Shown here: positions 24,597 to 32,675 of the stretch, piece by piece
How the letters are laid out: every line of letters starts with the position of its first letter
Numbering within the stretch: the stretch's first letter is position 1
Source of the DNA: Chryseobacterium lactis
Lineage (GTDB): Bacteria; Bacteroidota; Bacteroidia; Flavobacteriales; Weeksellaceae
Assembly: GCF_003815875.1 (NCBI RefSeq)
Contig: NZ_CP033924.1
Coordinates: 5,332,001 to 5,396,000 of the forward strand
Length of the DNA stretch: 64,000 nt
Direction of reading: 5' to 3'
Program-made: the position numbers and the translations under genes
Notes under the pieces: model-generated
Told to the model about the DNA's origin: nothing
The model's database searches: none
Seen by the model: only the letters and a program-made list of their open reading frames with translations

Positions 24597-26855
24597 ATGT
24601 CAATACCATTAAACACCATATACAGCTATTTTGAAACCGGAGACTTCCCTACTCAGGAACAATTCCAGGCTTCATGGTCATCATTCTGGCACAAAGATGA
24701 ATCTATCCCAACCAGTAAGGTTACAGGCTTAGAGAGCCAGTTACAGAACAAAGCCGATAAAAGCATCTTCGAAAGCCATATTTCAAACCCGGATTCTCAT
24801 GCCAGCTATTTAGCAAAAAAAGATGCTTCAAATCTTGACAACACTAATATCCAAGCCTGGAAAACAGCCTTAGGTGTTGGCAACCTTCCCACAAATATAG
24901 CTACCGTGGATGATGGCAATACATATGGGAACGTGTATTCAAAAGATCAAAGCAATGACAGATTTTTAACATTCAATGACTATGTGAATGATGACAGAAA
25001 AATTCTTGCTGAAAAAATAGAAGCTTTAGGTTTAACAACCCTTATCGAAGCCAAAGAAACTAATCTTCCAGCTTTTGCAGGAAACTCAGCTTCTTATCAG
25101 TTTGAGGATAATGATTTCATTGCCATCCCTGATAGTGCCGGAAACTTTAGCCTGTATATGTTTAAAGGAGGTGAAAAAACAGAGGTGAAAAATTATCTAC
25201 CGACAGGAATATCCAATGTAACTATAGGAATGGTAGAAGGTCTTCAAGCCGCTTTAAATGAGAAAGTAAATAAACCCGCTACAGACGGTAAGTTTTATAT
25301 CAAAAGAGATGCTGGTGTTACTACAACCGAAGTCTTACCGGATGAAACACTTGCTACCGTTGTCAACAGAAACAACTATTGTCCTAAAGGCATCGCTTTT
25401 ACTGAAGACAAAACAGGAAGCGGTAATCCGGGAACAGTGGCTGTTTTGGGAATCAACAGGTCTACGTATTCTTTCTCTTTTGGTAATATTAATGCTAATC
25501 ATACAGGAACTTACAATATCGCCTGGGGATACAATACATTACCAGCAGTAACTTCCGGGCAATCCAATACGGTAGTCGGACATTTTGCAGGTAAGGATGT
25601 AACTACCGGCACAGCCAATGTTATCATGGGAGTAGAGGCTGGAACAGGACTTGTAACAGGTACAGACAATACACTGATAGGAACATCGTCCGGATATGGA
25701 TTGAAAGAAGGTACCGGAAATACCATGCTTGGAAAGTGGACAGGCTGCTTTATTGCCGGCGCCAACAATACCTTTTTGGGTTATCAGGCAGGACAATACT
25801 GGGGTAAGGGAGGTACCGGTTTATGGTCATCCAATGTCGTCATCGGAGGAGGAACTTCGGGCCATGGTAATGGAATCTGGGGCGAAAACAACCTTATTCT
25901 CGGGTCTAATATTGAACTGATCGGGGCACAAAATAATAAATTCATTATCAACAACTTCCTCAGAAAGGATAATAATTATTACAAAACCCATTTCATCGAA
26001 GGAAATTTTGCTGATCGTTGGTTAAGATTTGACACCAGCTTACAGGTGTTAAGGCTACCCGTCGCAGATGCCACATTTACTAAAAATGTTGTAGCAAAAC
26101 CCGACGGAACTTTTGGAGTGGAAGAAAAACAAACGATCTCCCAGGATTATATTCCATTAGCAGGAACATCTGCCGGTAAACCTGTAAAGGGTACCATAGA
26201 ATTTGCAAAAGAAGGAGGCGGAGAAATGAAAAGTGGCGTAGCATCAATTGCTATGGAAGACGGGTTTACATTTATTACTTCAACAGACATAGCTACCGGT
26301 CAGGTTTCTCGATTAAGCGTAAGCCCAACACAGGTCTTTTTATCTCAAAACGGAGGTGAAAACAGAAAATATATCAACCTGTCTAAAGATATGGATAGAA
26401 TTGATATAGGTTCACCAGCACTGGGTCCGGGTATTGTAGGGTCAAATTATTACGGAGCAAATTATACAGACAACTCTTTCGTTCAAAAGAAATGGGTAGA
26501 TGAAAAATTAAAAACAATTAGACCGGGCTTTAAAATTTATAAAGCTTTGATGTATGTAGACCGTTACCTGGAGCCTAAATTCACAGTTCTGGAAAATACA
26601 TTGGGAGACATTGTATGGAAACGTGAAGATACAGGAAGATATATGGCAACATTACAAGGGGCATTCCCTACTGACAGAACATGGATCAATAGTAAGGTAA
26701 ATGCCCGGTCAGGAAAGAAATATGCGTACGACTGTCTTACAGATATCATATCGGATGATGCATTATACCTTCATCTTCTTAACTGTGACGATGTCAGCAG
26801 CCCCACCGATATTGTAGGCCAATTTGGAGTGATTGAAATCTACGTATACGATTAA
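24597..26855 (+). CDS. Long tail fibre 3 with YadA-like repeats (receptor binding)
   Basis: The 752-aa protein shares only the first ~235 residues with fibres 1 and 2. The middle (about 300-450) has a repeated pattern, as in GTGNTMLG, GANNTFLG and SNVVIGGG, typical of left-handed beta-roll heads of trimeric adhesins (YadA, Hia). The C-terminus (~610-752) is another unshared domain with cysteines. This is the longest and most different of the three tips and could target a different receptor. Confidence 0.78.
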   Translation: MSIPLNTIYSYFETGDFPTQEQFQASWSSFWHKDESIPTSKVTGLESQLQNKADKSIFESHISNPDSHASYLAKKDASNLDNTNIQAWKTALGVGNLPTNIATVDDGNTYGNVYSKDQSNDRFLTFNDYVNDDRKILAEKIEALGLTTLIEAKETNLPAFAGNSASYQFEDNDFIAIPDSAGNFSLYMFKGGEKTEVKNYLPTGISNVTIGMVEGLQAALNEKVNKPATDGKFYIKRDAGVTTTEVLPDETLATVVNRNNYCPKGIAFTEDKTGSGNPGTVAVLGINRSTYSFSFGNINANHTGTYNIAWGYNTLPAVTSGQSNTVVGHFAGKDVTTGTANVIMGVEAGTGLVTGTDNTLIGTSSGYGLKEGTGNTMLGKWTGCFIAGANNTFLGYQAGQYWGKGGTGLWSSNVVIGGGTSGHGNGIWGENNLILGSNIELIGAQNNKFIINNFLRKDNNYYKTHFIEGNFADRWLRFDTSLQVLRLPVADATFTKNVVAKPDGTFGVEEKQTISQDYIPLAGTSAGKPVKGTIEFAKEGGGEMKSGVASIAMEDGFTFITSTDIATGQVSRLSVSPTQVFLSQNGGENRKYINLSKDMDRIDIGSPALGPGIVGSNYYGANYTDNSFVQKKWVDEKLKTIRPGFKIYKALMYVDRYLEPKFTVLENTLGDIVWKREDTGRYMATLQGAFPTDRTWINSKVNARSGKKYAYDCLTDIISDDALYLHLLNCDDVSSPTDIVGQFGVIEIYVYD

Positions 26856-26885
26856 ATTTTCAGAGATGAATTAAATATAAAAAAC

Positions 26886-27227
26886 ATGATTGAGTTATTC
26901 AAAGAACATATAGGTACTTTTCTCAGCTTAGTAGTTTCGGGCTCTGCAGGATGGTTTTTCGGAAGAAGAAAGCTGAATGCAGAGGTAGAAGGAATGGATG
27001 CGGATAATGAAGGTAAAAAGCTGGAGAACGACGAGAAACTCGTTAATCTTTATAAAGAAGCTTTGGATGACCTTGGAAATCGTTATGAATCAAAGTTCAA
27101 AGAATTTTCAGAAATTTCAGAGCGAAAGATTAAATTGCTGGAAGAAGAAATCAATATTCAGAAACGCATCAATGAGCAACTGAGAGCAGAAAATGCTGTT
27201 CTTAAAGCAAAATTAAAAGAGAATTAA
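26886..27227 (+). CDS. Small membrane protein with coiled coil (holin candidate)
   Basis: The 113-aa product has one hydrophobic segment at residues ~10-27 (GTFLSLVVSGSAGWFFG) and a long charged coiled coil from ~40 to 113. It is the last gene before the late terminator. A single-span small protein at an operon end could be a holin or a membrane anchor for assembly, but no family is recognised. Confidence 0.55.
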   Translation: MIELFKEHIGTFLSLVVSGSAGWFFGRRKLNAEVEGMDADNEGKKLENDEKLVNLYKEALDDLGNRYESKFKEFSEISERKIKLLEEEINIQKRINEQLRAENAVLKAKLKEN

Positions 27228-27240
27228 ACTTATAATTTAC

Positions 27241-27268
27241 AAAAGCATCTACAACAGATGCTTTTTTT
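27241..27268 (+). terminator. Late-operon terminator
   Basis: AAAAGCATCT (27,241-27,250), loop ACAAC, AGATGCTTTT (27,256-27,265), then T-run. A perfect 10-bp stem ends the tail operon. Confidence 0.9.
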
Positions 27269-27352
27269 GTATTTATAGGGTAAAAATTTTTAAACGTGGA
27301 CGTTTGGAAAAAGAATTACGGCATTTGAAATTGGTGTCTGTATTACGGTGAA

Positions 27353-27387
27353 AATCCTTGTCAAGGTTTAAAATCTTGACAAGGATT
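27353..27387. repeat. Perfect 13-bp inverted repeat in the gap before the second tRNA
   Basis: AATCCTTGTCAAG and CTTGACAAGGATT enclose a 9-nt loop. A smaller palindrome AAACGT-GG-ACGTTT lies at 27,292-27,305. No T-run follows, so this is not a clear terminator; it may be a dispersed palindromic repeat. The rest of 27,269-27,536 holds no gene that I can see; the right end of the transposable element should be here. Confidence 0.7.
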
Positions 27388-27513
27388 GAAACTTACCTTT
27401 TCATTTAATAAAAATTTTGAATTATTTAAAAAAATAATTCTTTGATGAACAGACAATTACCCCTAAAAACCATCCTCACTAATCTATTTTTTCAAAAAAA
27501 CTCTTCTAAAAGC

Positions 27514-27544
27514 TTGCACGGTATTATAAATTATTATACTTTTG
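27514..27544 (+). promoter_or_regulatory. Promoter of second tRNA-Phe
   Basis: TTG (27,514-27,516), 20 bp, then TACTTTTG (27,537-27,544). Spacing and elements match the first tRNA-Phe promoter, but the sequence between differs, because the 161-bp repeat begins only at the -7 element. Confidence 0.7.
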
Positions 27545-27697
27545 CATCACTTTAAAACAACGAAGTAAGTCAAACAAAAATATAATGGTTTCTTAGCTCA
27601 GTTGGTAGAGCAATGGATTGAAAATCCATGTGTCCCTGGTTCGATTCCTGGAGAAACCACTTTAAAACCTCTGATTATTCGGAGGTTTTTTTGTTTT
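27537..27697 (+). repeat. Right copy of 161-bp direct repeat with tRNA-Phe
   Basis: Partner of 299-459, one mismatch in the terminator stem. Recombination between copies would remove 27,238 bp and leave one intact tRNA unit. Confidence 0.9.
27587..27659 (+). tRNA. tRNA-Phe(GAA), second copy
   Basis: Identical in sequence to 349-421. It stands between the phage-like element and the peptide-biosynthesis cluster; its terminator hairpin also faces the end of the ABC transporter gene. Confidence 0.95.
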
Positions 27698-27734
27698 ATA
27701 AAGTTGTTGAATAATGTAAGAAGGATTCTAAGAA

Positions 27735-29936
27735 TTAATTTCCAAGCTCCAGTTGATTCTTTACAAGATTATAATAATCGGATCTTCTGGAAACCAGTTC
27801 CTGATGGCTGCCCTGCTCTACAATTTCGCCATGTTTTAATACGACAATCTGGTCAGCATTTTTCACCGTTGAAAGTCTATGTGCTACAATGACAGCAGTT
27901 TTACCATTAAAAAAAGATTGCAAATTGTCATGAATTATTTTTTCATTATCAGCATCAAGAGCAGAGGTAGCTTCGTCAAAAAAGATAAACTGCGGGTTCT
28001 TATACACAGCCCTTGCAATCAATATTCTTTGTTTCTGTCCTCCGGAAATCCCATTACCCGCAGCTCCAATCTTGGTTTTCAGTCCCAATGGAAGTTCTTC
28101 AACAAAAGATTTAATATTAGCAGTATATAAAGCTTTCTCAAGCTTTATATAATCAATATCTTCATCCCCTGCAACAATATTTCGTTCTATGGTATCAGAA
28201 AATATAAAACCATCCTGCATTACAGTTCCACAGTTTTTTCTAAGGTCTTTTGGTGAAATATCTCTACTATTTAAATGATTGAAAAAAATTTCACCTTCTA
28301 TCGGTTCATAAAACTTCAGGAAAATTTTCATGAGGGTACTTTTTCCGCTTCCGCTCGCTCCCACTATTGCCGTTATTTTTCCTTCAGGAATAAAAAGATT
28401 GATATTTTTTAAAACATAAGGAGATCGGGGACCTTCATATTGATAAGAGACATCCTTAAAATAAATTCCCCTCTCTATTCCATTCTGTTCAGTATATTTT
28501 TTACTGAGTAACGGAACCTGGTTTTCGTGTTCTTCATTGGGATGATCCTGTACTTCGTTTAATCTTGATAAACTCAGTTTGGCGTCCTGCAAAGATCGAA
28601 AGAATTGAATAAGCTCATTCACCGGAGAATTCATTTGTCCAATAATATAAGAAACACTTAATAACTCTCCTAAGGTCATATTTCCTTTTACCACAAATGA
28701 AGCTGCCAAAAAAGTGACAATGATATTTTTTAACTGATTAATAAATTCAAATCCTGAAAGTTGTATCTGATCCAACTTGAGTATTCTTACATTGGTCTTC
28801 AACAGCTTCTTCTGTATTTCTTTCCATTTATGGCGGTTATACTCCTCAAATTGATTAAGCTTCATTTCTGAGACTCCATTGATGATCTCATAAATGGATT
28901 CCTGGTTCTCACTTCTTTGCTGGAAACGGAAATAATCTAAAATTTTCCTTTTCTTCATCCAAAACAAAGACCATGTTATGGATATTGAAGTCAAAATCAG
29001 ATATACGGATAAAATCGTAATATCATAGTACCAAAGGACACCAAAGAAGACAATGAAAGTGAGTGCTGAAAATAATGTAATAAGGCTCTGGGAGGTCAAA
29101 AAACTCTCTATACGTTCATGATCCTGTATTCGTTGGCTGAAATCGCCCAACAGTTTCGTATCAAAAAACTTAATAGGTAACTGTAAGAGTTTTTTCAGGA
29201 AATCAGAAATAATACGGATATTAACATTAGTTCCTACAATCAGCATTATCCAGTTGCGAAAAACATTGAATATAATATTACCCACGAAAAATGCTAATTG
29301 AGCAATAAGTATATATGAAATAACTGAAAGATCCTTTTTACTCACCCCTTCATCTATTAATTTCTGTGTTAGAACAGGAAGTACGACAGTAGTGATGGTT
29401 CCCAAAAGGAGAAATACAAGCATCTGAAGCATTTGCTTTTTGTACGGTTTCAGATAGTTTAATAAAAATTTTACTGATATTTTGGTTTCTTGTTCTGAGG
29501 TTTGTTTATAGAACTCTTCCGTTGGCTCTAAAAAAAGAGCTACTCCTTTTTCACCTTCAGAGATCCAGTTATTTTTAAATTTTTCTTCCGTTAGTGCTAT
29601 ATATCCATGTGCAGGATCTGCTATTTTAAATATCAGTTTTCCTGTTAAGATATTTTTTGAAATTTTGTATAGAACAACAAAGTGATTCTGGTTCCAATGT
29701 AGTATACATGGTAGAAGACTACTATCTAAGTTATTCATTTGCAACTTAGTAGCAACTGTATCAAACCCTATTTTTGCTGAAGCTTCAGTGATTCCTAATA
29801 GCGAAACTCCTTCTCTGGTAATGAAGCTTTTGTCCCTTAAATATTGTAATCTGAAATTTACTCCATAATGAGAGGAGATCATAGCGAGACATGCCGGGCC
29901 GCAATCCATCTGATCGTGTTGAGGAACAAAAATCAT
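27735..29936 (-). CDS. Peptidase-containing ABC exporter (C39, leader-cleaving)
   Basis: The 733-aa protein joins three domains: C39 peptidase (residues 1-130; Cys12 in QMDCGPAC, His85 in NHFVVLY, Asp107 in ADPAHGY), a six-helix transmembrane domain (~165-450), and an ATPase with Walker A GASGSGKST (526-534), signature ISGGQ (629-633) and Walker B FIFFDEAT (129 residues into the ATPase). Such exporters cut after a double glycine and move the mature peptide across the inner membrane. The precursor in this operon has such a site. It is the last gene of the leftward operon. Confidence 0.92.
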   Translation of the reverse strand: MIFVPQHDQMDCGPACLAMISSHYGVNFRLQYLRDKSFITREGVSLLGITEASAKIGFDTVATKLQMNNLDSSLLPCILHWNQNHFVVLYKISKNILTGKLIFKIADPAHGYIALTEEKFKNNWISEGEKGVALFLEPTEEFYKQTSEQETKISVKFLLNYLKPYKKQMLQMLVFLLLGTITTVVLPVLTQKLIDEGVSKKDLSVISYILIAQLAFFVGNIIFNVFRNWIMLIVGTNVNIRIISDFLKKLLQLPIKFFDTKLLGDFSQRIQDHERIESFLTSQSLITLFSALTFIVFFGVLWYYDITILSVYLILTSISITWSLFWMKKRKILDYFRFQQRSENQESIYEIINGVSEMKLNQFEEYNRHKWKEIQKKLLKTNVRILKLDQIQLSGFEFINQLKNIIVTFLAASFVVKGNMTLGELLSVSYIIGQMNSPVNELIQFFRSLQDAKLSLSRLNEVQDHPNEEHENQVPLLSKKYTEQNGIERGIYFKDVSYQYEGPRSPYVLKNINLFIPEGKITAIVGASGSGKSTLMKIFLKFYEPIEGEIFFNHLNSRDISPKDLRKNCGTVMQDGFIFSDTIERNIVAGDEDIDYIKLEKALYTANIKSFVEELPLGLKTKIGAAGNGISGGQKQRILIARAVYKNPQFIFFDEATSALDADNEKIIHDNLQSFFNGKTAVIVAHRLSTVKNADQIVVLKHGEIVEQGSHQELVSRRSDYYNLVKNQLELGN

Positions 29937-29957
29937 GAAAAATAAGTTATTTTAGGA

Positions 29958-30860
29958 TTAATATTTTAATGCCTCGTCAATTCTGGCTGGTGTTTTGATT
30001 TCATTTAATAAGGAATCAATTGGTACTGTCGAAGTATAATCAACTGATTTATTGATGAAATTTTTAATAACATCAGCATCCAGTTGCTGATGATCCACAG
30101 CACTTTTCTTTAGTATTATCCAATATAAATAGCTTTTTAAATCATTATTCACAGCTGCTTCATTTTCAAATACTTCATGAAAGGTGCGGTCCAAAATTTC
30201 AACTTTGTTTTCGAGTTTATCCAAAAAAAGAATGTATTCATTGGTAATTTGTCCTAACATCAGTTTTCTTAATTTTTTTAAAGCTTCAGTGCTATCTTCA
30301 TAGAAAAAAGTAATCTCCTGATAATTTACTTCTTCAGAAAGCAATAAATTTCTGTATAATAAATTAAAAATAATAACCGTATTGTCAATATTCTTTTCTT
30401 TCATTTCAATTCTTGACATATTATGCAACTGCTGGATCTTATGATACGATATAGAAGGATTGTATCCTTCAAGTTTTTCATCGAACAACATCGTTTCGTA
30501 CGTCTGTTGTTTTGCTATCATATAGTTTGTTTTTTTATAGCTTAAAAATGCCTGAATTGGGAGACTTATCAAAGTATATACATCCTTTTCTACAATTGAC
30601 AATACATCAAAATCAATACACTTTTTAGCACGCATCATCAGCATTTCTGCTTTTTGTACATTCCCCATTCTTGCCTCTTTGAGTGCTTCATGATTATTGA
30701 GACTGTAGAAATTAAAAGCTTCCTTATCTTTGCATACCATATTGATGAATTTATCCATTTCCTGTTGAAAAATGAAATCATCCTTATAATGAATAATATT
30801 CGCAGATATAAGCTTTTTATGTTTTTGTAATAGCTCGATGGTGTAGATGTTATTCTCCAT
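29958..30860 (-). CDS. Unrecognised helical protein of the peptide cluster
   Basis: The 300-aa protein is almost all alpha-helical, lysine- and leucine-rich, with TPR-like stretches (EALKEARMGNVQKAEMLMMRA). It has no signal peptide or enzyme motif. It sits 4 bp after the radical SAM gene and 21 bp before the exporter, so it must belong to the pathway. It might be a leader-binding scaffold, a second maturation factor, or immunity protein; none of these is proven. Confidence 0.55.
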   Translation of the reverse strand: MENNIYTIELLQKHKKLISANIIHYKDDFIFQQEMDKFINMVCKDKEAFNFYSLNNHEALKEARMGNVQKAEMLMMRAKKCIDFDVLSIVEKDVYTLISLPIQAFLSYKKTNYMIAKQQTYETMLFDEKLEGYNPSISYHKIQQLHNMSRIEMKEKNIDNTVIIFNLLYRNLLLSEEVNYQEITFFYEDSTEALKKLRKLMLGQITNEYILFLDKLENKVEILDRTFHEVFENEAAVNNDLKSYLYWIILKKSAVDHQQLDADVIKNFINKSVDYTSTVPIDSLLNEIKTPARIDEALKY

Positions 30861-30864
30861 TTTA

Positions 30865-32262
30865 TCAACTCATTAAATATTCTGCTCCTTTTTCCTGTAT
30901 AATATAATTGATGGCAAGCTTATCCTGAATATTGAATTTATTGGAAGGGCAGGCAATAATTCCCTCTTCCCAGGATTTAGGACATCCTCCTCCACAAACC
31001 GGAAACATTTTGCAGGTATGGCATGGATATCCTTTTTCATCAGCAAGAACAATATCGTTCCAGTTTTGTAAATGAGGTGAATTAAACTTTTGGTCAATAT
31101 CAATATCTTTTATATTTCCAAGTTTATACTGTGAATTATCATAAACAGGAACATAGGATACTTCGGTGCAGTTGTATATATTGCCGAATGCATCTATTAA
31201 TTCTGCATCCTGATTAGTAATCATACAGAGTTCGTGATTTCTTACGGGAAGAATCAAGGGTGAGAATCCATATTTATATTGTTCTAGAATCCATTCTATC
31301 TCTTTCTCAGCAAATGTTTCTTTTTCCAGGGATACCAAATGTGCTTCATTACCCCACGAGTGAATAGGTGCTACGTAAAAATGGGAAATTTTATCCTGAA
31401 AACCATGCTGATACAATAACTGTAATAATGGAACTACTGACTGGTAATTGGTACTGTCAACATTACATCTTATGGAAATATGAGCTCCGAGATCTTTGTA
31501 ATTTTCAATACTAAAAATATCAACTAAATTTTTAAAAATAAGATCAAATGATTTCTCGCCTGATTTCACAAATCGTCTTTTATCATGAAATTCTGCGGTA
31601 CCATCCAATGTTATTTCTATTGTTTTTATATGATGCTTATTAACCAACTCCAGAAATATATTTTTTTTCAATGCAAGACCATTGGTGGTAATTTTAGCAT
31701 TGTACCCAATTCCTAAGTCTGAGGTAAGTTCTTTTAATTTTTCCGTTACTTTTCGCAATGTGTGTAAGCTCATCAGGGGCTCTCCTCCAAACCAGCCAAT
31801 AGACAAGGCCTTATACTCTTTTAAAGAAAGTTTATATTTTATCCGCTCAATTAATTTTTCGTAATCCTTGGCCTGCAGATCATTTTTGGTATGTTGCTGC
31901 CCGCAATACCCGCAACCCAGCTGACAATTTGATGAAGGCTGAATGACCTGATACAATACATCATTACCTGAAATCATCATTTTATTTTCTTCTATAATTT
32001 CCATTAATTCATCTTCAAAAGAAGGAACTAAAATAACAGCTGTAATAAGCTGGTTTTTTATATCGGAATCGACTTTATCAAAGTGTCCGTTGATCAGGAA
32101 ATTATAATTCTCTTTCTCCAGGAGAAGTACTTTACAACTTCTGGTAGAAAAGATAACATATTTATCCTCCGAAACCTGTGTAGAAATAGTATAATGAGAT
32201 AGTTTATAGTTCATTGGTGCACGTTTATAATTAAAAGATAAGTGTTCATAGTTTAAAGACAT
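30865..32262 (-). CDS. Radical SAM/SPASM peptide maturase
   Basis: The 465-aa enzyme has an N-terminal ~100-residue leader-binding-like part, a radical SAM core with CQLGCGYC (Cys113, 117, 120 bind the SAM cluster), GWFGGEPL (156-163) and ITTNGL, and a C-terminal SPASM domain with Cys346, 365, 414, 417, 423, 427 and 438 for two auxiliary clusters. Family members form thioether, C-C or other crosslinks in ribosomal peptides, or modify cysteines. The precursor next to it has two core cysteines. A second ATG 16 codons in is an alternative start. Confidence 0.9.
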   Translation of the reverse strand: MSLNYEHLSFNYKRAPMNYKLSHYTISTQVSEDKYVIFSTRSCKVLLLEKENYNFLINGHFDKVDSDIKNQLITAVILVPSFEDELMEIIEENKMMISGNDVLYQVIQPSSNCQLGCGYCGQQHTKNDLQAKDYEKLIERIKYKLSLKEYKALSIGWFGGEPLMSLHTLRKVTEKLKELTSDLGIGYNAKITTNGLALKKNIFLELVNKHHIKTIEITLDGTAEFHDKRRFVKSGEKSFDLIFKNLVDIFSIENYKDLGAHISIRCNVDSTNYQSVVPLLQLLYQHGFQDKISHFYVAPIHSWGNEAHLVSLEKETFAEKEIEWILEQYKYGFSPLILPVRNHELCMITNQDAELIDAFGNIYNCTEVSYVPVYDNSQYKLGNIKDIDIDQKFNSPHLQNWNDIVLADEKGYPCHTCKMFPVCGGGCPKSWEEGIIACPSNKFNIQDKLAINYIIQEKGAEYLMS

Positions 32263-32303
32263 TAAACACAGTCGGTCTGTTAGAAGTTATTCCACTTCCG
32301 ATG

Positions 32304-32447
32304 TTATGCTTTTGCCAGACATCCGGAATTACATACCAGATTCAGTGGTGCTGTTCCTCCTTTGATTGAAGATAATTCTCCTTCTTTTAACGTGGTCACA
32401 TCCGCTGAAATTTTAGTCAGCAGGTTTTGTAATTTTGAATTTTTCAT
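32304..32447 (-). CDS. Precursor peptide with double-glycine leader
   Basis: The 47-aa peptide starts at ATG 32,447; longer readings are not supported. A helical leader ends with GELSSIKGG (23-31), the Bacteroidota GG-type cleavage site, then a 16-residue core TAPLNLVCNSGCLAKA with Cys39 and Cys43. It is the first gene of the operon, 41 bp before the maturase. The core could carry a thioether or disulfide ring between the cysteines. Its sequence is not one I recognise. Confidence 0.85.
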   Translation of the reverse strand: MKNSKLQNLLTKISADVTTLKEGELSSIKGGTAPLNLVCNSGCLAKA

Positions 32448-32675
32448 TTTAATTAATTTTAGTAATAAGATGTTTAGAATCATAGTTTTTGAAGTGTATA
32501 ATTCTTTCGACTTTTTCACACTTTCCTTGCAAGGGATATTTACAAAATGTTTCATTTGCATAGTACTCTACAAACTACTTTATTTGATAAAATCTATTAT
32601 TTATTTTTTAGCTAACTGATGACCGGCAAAGGTTAATTATTACACCTCATTCCTAAGAATAGGATGATGACTGAT

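Larger units (their letters stand above)
2432..27268 (+). mobile_element. Mu-like transposable element encoding a headless contractile tail (tailocin-like)
   Basis: The gene order is repressor, MuA-like transposase, MuB-like ATPase, DUF3164, then lysis and a full contractile tail set ending with fibres. No head, portal, protease or terminase gene is present, and no room exists for one in the 16.8-kb late operon. The outer limits given are the two outermost terminators, not mapped transposon ends; I could not identify TG/CA ends or a 5-bp target duplication. The 161-bp tRNA-Phe repeats lie further out on both sides. Known families: Mu-like phages and R-type pyocins. Inferred: a Mu-like prophage reduced to a particle that kills rather than packages DNA. 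Confidence 0.8.

Noticed and set aside
20630..26855. Sequence assembly artefact creating three fibre copies
   Set aside because: The copies differ throughout at the base level, and have distinct C-terminal parts and intergenic spacers, so they are real paralogues.
9692..27227. Extracellular contractile injection system (eCIS) such as PVC/Afp
   Set aside because: No AAA+ ATPase of the eCIS type, no DUF4157 or toxin cargo and only one sheath and tube gene are present; endolysin, spanin-like protein and long fibres fit a tailocin better.
9692..27227. Type VI secretion system
   Set aside because: No TssJLM membrane complex, ClpV or paired TssBC sheath genes; the sheath is of phage type.
299..27697. 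tRNA-targeted integrase-type island
   Set aside because: The flanking tRNA copies suggest it, but no tyrosine or serine recombinase gene is found between them, and the repeat (161 bp, including the promoter -7 and terminator) is far longer than usual att cores.
27602..27892. Protein-coding frame through the second tRNA-Phe
   Set aside because: It reads through the tRNA, its terminator and the antisense of the exporter gene; no family-like sequence is present.
32304..32561. 85-codon reading of the precursor peptide
   Set aside because: The first 38 codons are AT-rich, lack leader features and do not resemble GG-leader peptides; the 47-codon form starting at 32,447 does.
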